Below are positions 58,369-64,000 of a stretch of 64,000 bases of DNA, in pieces; position 1 is the stretch's first letter; every line of letters starts with the position of its first letter. The translations under genes were made by a program, and so were the position numbers. The DNA lies in the NCBI RefSeq assembly GCF_002968335.2, contig NZ_CP134398.1, positions 496,001 to 560,000 on the forward strand. The letters are read 5' to 3'. This DNA comes from Mycobacterium sp. ITM-2016-00316 (GTDB taxonomy: Bacteria; Actinomycetota; Actinomycetes; Mycobacteriales; Mycobacteriaceae). Under the pieces are notes generated by a model, which saw only the letters and a list, made by a program, of their open reading frames with translations, did no database searches and had not been told where the DNA came from.

Positions 58369-60228
58369 ATGGCTCGTGCGGTCGGTATCGACCTCGGGAC
58401 CACCAACTCCGTCGTCGCAGTGCTGGAAGGTGGCGACCCCGTCGTCGTCGCCAACTCAGAGGGCTCCCGGACCACTCCGTCGGTTGTCGCTTTCGCGCGC
58501 AACGGCGAGGTGCTGGTCGGCCAGCCCGCCAAGAACCAGGCGGTGACCAACGTCGACCGGACCATCCGTTCGGTCAAGCGTCACATCGGCACCGACTGGA
58601 CCGTCGCGATCGACGGCAAGGACTACAACCCCCAAGAGATCAGCGCGCGCATCCTGCAGAAGCTCAAGCGCGACGCCGAGGCCTACCTGGGTGAGGACAT
58701 CGCCGACGCCGTCATCACGGTGCCCGCGTACTTCAACGACGCCCAGCGCCAGGCCACCAAGGAAGCCGGCCAGATCGCCGGCCTCAACGTCCTGCGCATC
58801 GTGAACGAGCCGACCGCGGCCGCCCTGGCCTACGGCCTGGACAAGGGTGAGAAGGAACAGACCATTCTGGTCTTCGACCTCGGTGGTGGCACCTTCGACG
58901 TGTCGCTGCTGGAGATCGGCGACGGTGTCGTCGAGGTCCGCGCCACCTCCGGTGACAACCACCTCGGTGGCGACGACTGGGATGACCGGATCGTCGAATG
59001 GCTCGTCGACAAGTTCAAGAGCACCAGCGGCATCGACCTGACCAAGGACAAGATGGCCATGCAGCGGCTGCGCGAAGCAGCCGAGAAGGCCAAGATCGAG
59101 CTGAGCTCCGGACAGAGCACCTCGATCAACCTGCCCTACATCACCGTCGACGCGGACAAGAACCCGCTGTTCCTCGATGAGCAGCTGACCCGCGCGGAGT
59201 TCCAGCGCATCACCCAGGACCTGCTCGACCGCACCCGTGCGCCGTTCCAGCAGGTGATCAAGGATGCCGGTATCTCCGTCGGTGAGATCGACCACGTGGT
59301 GCTCGTCGGCGGTTCGACGCGTATGCCCGCGGTCACCGATCTGGTCAAGGAACTGACCGGCGGCAAGGAGCCCAACAAGGGCGTCAACCCCGACGAGGTT
59401 GTCGCCGCGGGTGCCGCGCTGCAGGCCGGTGTGCTCAAGGGTGAGGTGAAAGACGTTCTGCTGCTTGACGTCACCCCGCTGTCCCTCGGTATCGAAACCA
59501 AGGGTGGCGTGATGACCAAGCTGATCGAGCGCAACACCACCATCCCGACCAAGCGCAGCGAGACCTTCACCACGGCCGATGACAATCAGCCCTCGGTGCA
59601 GATCCAGGTGTTCCAGGGTGAGCGCGAGATCGCCTCGCACAACAAGCTGCTCGGCTCCTTCGAGCTGACCGGCATCCCGCCGGCGCCCCGCGGCGTGCCG
59701 CAGATCGAGGTCACCTTCGATATCGACGCCAACGGCATCGTGCACGTCACCGCCAAGGACAAGGGCACCGGCAAGGAGAACACGATCAAGATCCAGGAGG
59801 GCTCCGGCCTCTCCAAGGAGGAGATCGACCGGATGATCAAGGACGCCGAAGCGCACGCCGACGAGGATCGTCAGCGCCGTGAAGAGGCCGACGTCCGCAA
59901 CCAGGCCGAGTCGCTGGTCTACCAGACGGAGAAGATCGTCAAGGAGCAGCGCGAGGTCGAAGGCGGATCCAAGGTCCCCGCCGAGACCTTGGACAAGGTC
60001 GACTCCGCAGTCGCCGAGGCCAAGACGGCCCTGGCCGGCACCGATATCGCGGCCATCAAGACCGCGATGGAGAAGCTGGGCGTCGAAGCCCAAGCCGTCG
60101 GTCAGGCGCTCTACGAGGCCGCCCAGGCCGAGCAGCGTGCTGATGGTGCAGACGGTTCGGCCGCCGCCGACGACAACGTCGTCGACGCCGAGGTCGTCGA
60201 GGACGAGGACAACCGGGAGAACAAGTGA
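58369..60228 (+). CDS. dnaK: Molecular chaperone DnaK
   Basis: 619 residues. [39 protein letters not shown], and GGSTRMPAV nucleotide motifs; linker [21 protein letters not shown]; then substrate-binding beta domain, helical lid and an acidic tail ending [21 protein letters not shown] 58369 is preceded by AGGAGG. ATP-driven folding of nascent and stress-denatured proteins. The stop overlaps grpE (GTGA). Confidence 0.98.
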   Translation: MARAVGIDLGTTNSVVAVLEGGDPVVVANSEGSRTTPSVVAFARNGEVLVGQPAKNQAVTNVDRTIRSVKRHIGTDWTVAIDGKDYNPQEISARILQKLKRDAEAYLGEDIADAVITVPAYFNDAQRQATKEAGQIAGLNVLRIVNEPTAAALAYGLDKGEKEQTILVFDLGGGTFDVSLLEIGDGVVEVRATSGDNHLGGDDWDDRIVEWLVDKFKSTSGIDLTKDKMAMQRLREAAEKAKIELSSGQSTSINLPYITVDADKNPLFLDEQLTRAEFQRITQDLLDRTRAPFQQVIKDAGISVGEIDHVVLVGGSTRMPAVTDLVKELTGGKEPNKGVNPDEVVAAGAALQAGVLKGEVKDVLLLDVTPLSLGIETKGGVMTKLIERNTTIPTKRSETFTTADDNQPSVQIQVFQGEREIASHNKLLGSFELTGIPPAPRGVPQIEVTFDIDANGIVHVTAKDKGTGKENTIKIQEGSGLSKEEIDRMIKDAEAHADEDRQRREEADVRNQAESLVYQTEKIVKEQREVEGGSKVPAETLDKVDSAVAEAKTALAGTDIAAIKTAMEKLGVEAQAVGQALYEAAQAEQRADGADGSAAADDNVVDAEVVEDEDNRENK

Positions 60229-60833
60229 GCCAGGGCGATTCGCACGAAGAGCCGGTGACCATCACCGACAAACGGCGCATCGATCCGGAAACCGGCGACG
60301 TTCGTGACCCGAGCGCCGAGCCGTCCCCCAGCGGGGCGGCATCGGCGCCGGGCGCGGACCCCGCTCCTTCCGAGGAAGGCGACAAGATCGCCGAGCTCAC
60401 CGCCGATCTGCAACGGGTGCAGGCCGATTTCGCCAACTACCGCAAGCGGGCCCTGCGCGATCAGCAGGTGACCGGCGAGCGCGCGAAGGCGGCCGTCATC
60501 ACCCAACTGCTCGGCGTGCTCGACGATCTCGATCGGGCCCGCACCCACGGAGACCTGGAATCCGGACCGCTCAAGGCGGTTTCGGAGAAGCTCGTCACCA
60601 CCCTGGAAGGGCTCGGCCTGACCAGCTTCGGCGCCGAGGGCGAGGAGTTCGACCCTTCGCTGCACGAGGCCGTCCAGCACGAGGGCGACGGATCGTCGCC
60701 GGTGGTGGGCACGGTCATGCGCCGCGGCTACAAGGTGGGCGACGTGGTGGTCCGCCACGCCATGGTTGGTGTGGTCGACACGGTCGAGAATGCCGACGTG
60801 AACAGTGATCAACCCGCAGAATCAGAAGACTGA
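60225..60833 (+). CDS. grpE: Nucleotide exchange factor GrpE
   Basis: 202 residues. A disordered acidic N-terminus, then the dimerising helix ([29 protein letters not shown]) and the beta-wing end ([28 protein letters not shown]). It releases ADP from DnaK. GTG overlaps the dnaK stop by 3 bases. Confidence 0.96.
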   Translation: MSQGDSHEEPVTITDKRRIDPETGDVRDPSAEPSPSGAASAPGADPAPSEEGDKIAELTADLQRVQADFANYRKRALRDQQVTGERAKAAVITQLLGVLDDLDRARTHGDLESGPLKAVSEKLVTTLEGLGLTSFGAEGEEFDPSLHEAVQHEGDGSSPVVGTVMRRGYKVGDVVVRHAMVGVVDTVENADVNSDQPAESED

Positions 60834-60852
60834 CCCGGTGAGGAGGTGACGC

Positions 60853-62031
60853 ATGGCTCAGCGTGAGTGGGTCGAGAAGGACTTCTACAAGGAGCTGGGC
60901 GTCACCTCTGATGCCGGCAAGGACGAGATCAAGCGCGCCGCGCGCAAGATCCTCGCCGAGAACCACCCGGACCGTAATCCGGGCAACTCCGTAGCAGAGG
61001 AGCGTTACAAGGCCGCCTCCGAAGCCAAGGAGGTCCTCACCGACGACGCCAAGCGCAAGGAGTACGACGAGACGCGGCGCCTGTTCGCCAACGGCGGCTT
61101 CGGTCGCCGCGGGCCCGGCGCGGGCGGCAACTTCGGTGGATTCTCCGGCGAGGGAGCCGAATTCAACCTCGGTGATCTGTTCGATCAGGCGGGTCAGGCC
61201 GGCGGCGCCAATATCGGCGACCTGTTCGGCGGTCTGTTCGGCCGTGGTGCCCAACAGCCGCGTCCGACCCGTCCGCGGCGCGGCAACGACCTGGAAACCG
61301 AAACGGAACTGTCGTTCCTGGAGGCCACCAAGGGCGTCGCGATGCCGCTGCGGCTGACCAGTCCGGCACCGTGCACGAACTGCCATGGCAGCGGTGCACG
61401 ACCGGGCACCAGTCCGAAGGTGTGCCCGGGCTGTAACGGTGCGGGTGTCATCAACCGGAACCAGGGTGCATTCGGCTTCTCCGAGCCGTGCACCGAATGT
61501 CGGGGCAGCGGCTCGATCATCGAGCACCCCTGCGATGAATGCCATGGCACCGGGGTCACGACCAGGACCCGCACCATCAACGTGCGGATCCCACCGGGCG
61601 TCGAGGACGGTCAGCGGATCAGGCTGGCCGGCCAGGGCGAGGCCGGGCTGCGGGGCGCCCCGTCAGGAGACCTGTACGTCACGGTTCATGTTCGCGCCGA
61701 CAAGGTTTTCGGTCGCGACGGTGACGATCTGACGGTCACCGTTCCGGTGAGCTTCCATGAGTTGGCCTTGGGCGCAACGCTTTCGGTGCCGACGCTGGAG
61801 GGCAAGGTCGGGGTTCGGGTGCCCAAGGGCACATCGGACGGCCGCATCCTGCGGGTGCGCGGGCGCGGCGTGCCCAAGCGTTCGGGTGGTCACGGCGACC
61901 TGCTCGTCACGGTGAAGGTGGCGGTGCCGCCGAGCCTGGAAGGCGATGCCGCCGAGGCGCTCGAGGCATACGCGAAAGCCGAACGGGCCAGCGGATTCGA
62001 CCCGCGCGCCGGCTGGGCAGGAAATTTGTGA
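60853..62031 (+). CDS. dnaJ: Co-chaperone DnaJ (DnaJ1)
   Basis: 392 residues. J domain with HPD (ENHPDRNPGN), a Gly/Phe-rich segment (NGGFGRRGPGAGGNFGGF), four CxxCxGxG zinc repeats (CTNCHGSG, CPGCNGAG, CTECRGSG, CDECHGTG) and the peptide-binding C-terminus. AGGAGGTGA precedes ATG 60853. It stimulates DnaK ATPase and delivers clients. Confidence 0.96.
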   Translation: MAQREWVEKDFYKELGVTSDAGKDEIKRAARKILAENHPDRNPGNSVAEERYKAASEAKEVLTDDAKRKEYDETRRLFANGGFGRRGPGAGGNFGGFSGEGAEFNLGDLFDQAGQAGGANIGDLFGGLFGRGAQQPRPTRPRRGNDLETETELSFLEATKGVAMPLRLTSPAPCTNCHGSGARPGTSPKVCPGCNGAGVINRNQGAFGFSEPCTECRGSGSIIEHPCDECHGTGVTTRTRTINVRIPPGVEDGQRIRLAGQGEAGLRGAPSGDLYVTVHVRADKVFGRDGDDLTVTVPVSFHELALGATLSVPTLEGKVGVRVPKGTSDGRILRVRGRGVPKRSGGHGDLLVTVKVAVPPSLEGDAAEALEAYAKAERASGFDPRAGWAGNL

Positions 62032-62062
62032 TGAGCGCTTGCGCGAAGAGCCAGGGGCCACG

Positions 62063-62416
62063 ATGAGCCGCAGCGACGACGCCCGGACGTTCCTGATCTC
62101 GGTGGCCGCCGAACTGGCCGGAATGCATGCGCAGACCCTGCGCACCTACGACCGGCTCGGTCTGGTCAGCCCGCAGCGCAGCTCCGGAGGAGGTCGGCGT
62201 TATTCACAACACGATGTCGACCTGCTCCGCGAGGTGCAGCGGCTGTCCCAGGACGAGGGCGTCAATCTTGCTGGTATCAAACGGATCATCGAGCTGACCA
62301 ACCAGGTCGAGGCACTGCAGAACCGGGTGGCCGAGCTGGCCGCCGAGGTCGAGCAGCTGCGCAAGCCCAGTACCGCGCTGGTGCTGTGGAAGCCCGGCGC
62401 ACGCCGGGCGCGTTAG
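62063..62416 (+). CDS. hspR: Heat-shock repressor HspR
   Basis: 117 residues from ATG 62063. MerR-type HTH FLISVAAELAGMHAQTLRTYDRLGLVSPQRSSGGGRRYS, then a dimerising coiled coil (LTNQVEALQNRVAELAAEVEQLRK). It binds HAIR sites ahead of dnaK together with DnaK, so this operon represses itself. The longer frame from 61946 runs antisense to nothing and overlaps dnaJ; the MerR domain starts here. Confidence 0.95.
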   Translation: MSRSDDARTFLISVAAELAGMHAQTLRTYDRLGLVSPQRSSGGGRRYSQHDVDLLREVQRLSQDEGVNLAGIKRIIELTNQVEALQNRVAELAAEVEQLRKPSTALVLWKPGARRAR

Positions 62417-63303
62417 AAGATCCGGATGCTGAACCGCGCCGTCACCGGTTCTGCGGCGGCCACCCGGTAACCGCCGCGGCGCAGTGCGTCGGTGGGCGCG
62501 GTCATCGGCTCGATCGCCACCAGTGCGTCGGCGGCGGGCGCGAACAGCTGCGCAGCCGGATATCCCTGTTCGAACCTGACCTCGATCCTGCGGTCGCCGC
62601 CCGACAGCGCGAACACCGACCCCGTGGGCACCTCGTCGAAACCGTCATCGAGTACCCGGTCGCCCAGGGGCGCCGACTCGGCGGCCCACGGGTCGTGCGC
62701 TCCGGTCGGGAGACCGCGGTCATCGACCGGTAGGTGACGCATGGTGGGCGTGCTCAGCTCCCACTCGTCGCGTGGCACATCCGGAATCGTGAAATACGGG
62801 TGATACCCGAAACACAGCGGAACCCGATCGGCAACCGGATCGACGGTGGTGGCAATGGTCAGCGTCCGCTCGGCCAGCGTGACCCGCTGCGTCAGCACAT
62901 GCGGGAACGGAAATGCTGTCAGTAGTTCGGGCGTGCGGTAATCCAGCGTGGCGACAACGGTATTGGCGGATTGCTCGGTGATCTGCCAGCCGGGGTAGGC
63001 GGCCAGCACCCCGTGCATGGGGGCACCGTGCGGATCCGTGCGTACCCGTGGCGCGCCCGCGAGGTCGACGAACGTTGCGTCGACGGTGTACTCGGTGCCG
63101 CTGAGCCGGTTGGCCCACGGATAGAGGATGGGGATGCCCATCGTCTTCCCGGCGGTGACGTAGGCGTCGAGGCCGCGTCGCTGGCCGAGGAACTCGACAC
63201 CGTCATCGGCCAGGGAGGTGCCGATCATGCCCGCGCCGGGCACGAAGGTGGCCGTCAGCGCCGATGAGGGATCCCGCAGGGTGATGCGCTGAAGTTCGGC
63301 CAT
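62413..63303 (-). CDS. Aldose 1-epimerase family protein
   Basis: 296 residues from ATG 63303. Galactose-mutarotase fold: ILYPWANRLSG (catalytic-site NRxxG), GAPMHGVLAAYPGW (His), FGYHPYFTIPD (second His) and FEQGYPAAQLFAP with IEPMTAPTDA (Glu base). It interconverts sugar anomers; the exact sugar is unknown. It converges with hspR, overlapping it by 4 bases. Confidence 0.85.
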   Translation of the reverse strand: MAELQRITLRDPSSALTATFVPGAGMIGTSLADDGVEFLGQRRGLDAYVTAGKTMGIPILYPWANRLSGTEYTVDATFVDLAGAPRVRTDPHGAPMHGVLAAYPGWQITEQSANTVVATLDYRTPELLTAFPFPHVLTQRVTLAERTLTIATTVDPVADRVPLCFGYHPYFTIPDVPRDEWELSTPTMRHLPVDDRGLPTGAHDPWAAESAPLGDRVLDDGFDEVPTGSVFALSGGDRRIEVRFEQGYPAAQLFAPAADALVAIEPMTAPTDALRRGGYRVAAAEPVTARFSIRIF

Positions 63304-63308
63304 GGCTG

Positions 63309-64000
63309 TCACGCTAGCGGGTCGTGCTGGATGCGCTCGGGCGGTGCGCCTTTCGCGATGAGCGCGGCCTTTGTCGCGGTGACCATGTCCGGGCCGCCGC
63401 AGATCAGGATCTGCCGGTCGCCCCAGCTGCCGTATCCGGTCACCACCTCGGGCAGCCTCCCGGTCTGGCGCACATGCAGGCCACGCGGCGGCTGGTGATC
63501 GGGATAGTCGGAGGCCCACGGCGGATTGGTGGAGAACTCCGACACCGGCGTCACCGACAGCCACGGGTTGGTGGAGGCGATCTCCCACAGTGTGCGCAGA
63601 TCGTAGAGATCACAGGGGTAGCGGCCGCCGAAGAAGAGATGCACCCGCGGATTCTCGGCATAGCGGCTGAGGTCGGAGATCAGCGCCCGTAGTGGGGCCA
63701 GTCCGGTGCTGCCCGCCACCAGCAGCACGTCCTCCCCGTCGCGGTCGATCTGCAGTCCGCCGTGCGGGGCGGACAGCCGCCACCGGTCGCCGGGTGCCGT
63801 TTCGCCGACGATTGCGGTGCTGACCATCCCACCGCTGACGGACCGGATGTGGAACTCGATGGCACCGCTTTCGTCGGCCGGTATCGACGGACTGAGATAG
63901 CGCCACCGGCGGGGCCACTGCGGCACCTGCACCGTCACGTACTGCCCGGAGTGATACAACAGCGGCCGGTCCAGTTGTAACCGGACGATCGAGACATCCC
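63309..64000 (-). CDS. FAD/NAD-binding oxidoreductase, C-terminal part (cut by window edge); possibly type II flavohaemoglobin
   Basis: The frame is open to base 64000 on the minus strand, so the N-terminus lies outside. Visible: VRLQLDRPLLYHSGQYVTVQVPQWPRRWRYLSPSIP (FAD-binding RxYS-like), VAGSTGLAPLRALISDLSR (NAD-binding), HLFFGGRYPCDLYDL and ICGGPDMVTATKAALIAKG. The order FAD then NAD domain is that of ferredoxin reductases; the text resembles, from memory, the Rv0385-type flavohaemoglobin reductase, which lies near the HspR-controlled clpB in M. tuberculosis. Whether a globin domain is attached cannot be seen here. Confidence 0.7.
   Translation of the reverse strand, partial: DVSIVRLQLDRPLLYHSGQYVTVQVPQWPRRWRYLSPSIPADESGAIEFHIRSVSGGMVSTAIVGETAPGDRWRLSAPHGGLQIDRDGEDVLLVAGSTGLAPLRALISDLSRYAENPRVHLFFGGRYPCDLYDLRTLWEIASTNPWLSVTPVSEFSTNPPWASDYPDHQPPRGLHVRQTGRLPEVVTGYGSWGDRQILICGGPDMVTATKAALIAKGAPPERIQHDPLA

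Overview
The window is chromosomal DNA of a mycobacterium, most likely a rapid-growing environmental species (Mycolicibacterium-like). It is uniformly GC-rich. It carries dnaK-grpE-dnaJ-hspR with HAIR operators, an iniB-iniA-iniC locus with its LuxR-type regulator, a dcd gene, rmlA, an EtfD-type iron-sulfur reductase, several F420-dependent (LLM) oxidoreductases, mycothiol-type DinB enzymes and a CYP140-like P450. The order dcd ... rmlA ... aminotransferase, etfD, iniR, iniB/A/C, lpqJ ... dnaK/grpE/dnaJ/hspR matches, from memory, the M. tuberculosis Rv0321-Rv0353 segment, with species-specific insertions.

Layout. 1-3.3 kb: the 3' end of an alkane monooxygenase (alkB), a coupled EAL-DICT signalling protein, and a secreted lipase-like gene broken by a frameshift. 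3.5-9.2 kb: a complete five-gene oligopeptide-type ABC importer. 9.2-11.1 kb: PPK2 and an F420 enzyme. 11.1-14.2 kb: a less GC-rich island beside tRNA-Gly(CCC), holding a tightly overlapping three-gene operon (two unrecognised proteins and a ComEC-like metallo-beta-lactamase-fold protein). This is my best candidate for an undescribed system. 14.3-23.4 kb: cupin, dcd, an actin-fold membrane protein, TetR/SDR and TetR/P450 pairs with visible operators, a maleylpyruvate-isomerase-type protein, rmlA and another F420 enzyme. 23.5-27.4 kb: a MerR regulator divergent from a SnoaL-SDR-GMC oxidoreductase cluster, with two mirror-image MerR operators. 27.4-33.8 kb: YibE/F transporter, aminotransferase, small secreted protein and the EtfD-like reductase with a six-fold repeated tail and twin upstream palindromes.

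33.9-43.7 kb is the cell-envelope-stress (ini) locus: LuxR/ATPase regulator, an Hsp70-like membrane protein with a poly-threonine tail, two IniB-type proteins and the two dynamin-like GTPases IniA and IniC. A CCCCTAATGGG-type motif recurs in front of both IniB-type genes. 43.7-46.8 kb holds small conserved genes and the lipoprotein LpqJ.

46.9-53.1 kb is a nitrile-utilisation cluster: a formamidase/acetamidase and cobalt transporter CbtA/CbtB on one strand; divergently a cobalt-type nitrile hydratase (beta, alpha, accessory protein with a His/Asp tail), a DUF1097 membrane protein, a MarR regulator and an AmiC-like amide sensor. The logic is: import cobalt, build the enzyme, convert nitrile to amide to acid plus ammonia, and sense the amide. 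53.1-58.2 kb holds membrane proteins, an Abi-alpha-like protein, a lipoprotein and a hydrolase. 58.2-62.4 kb is the heat-shock operon. 62.4-64 kb holds an aldose-epimerase-type gene and a truncated flavin reductase.
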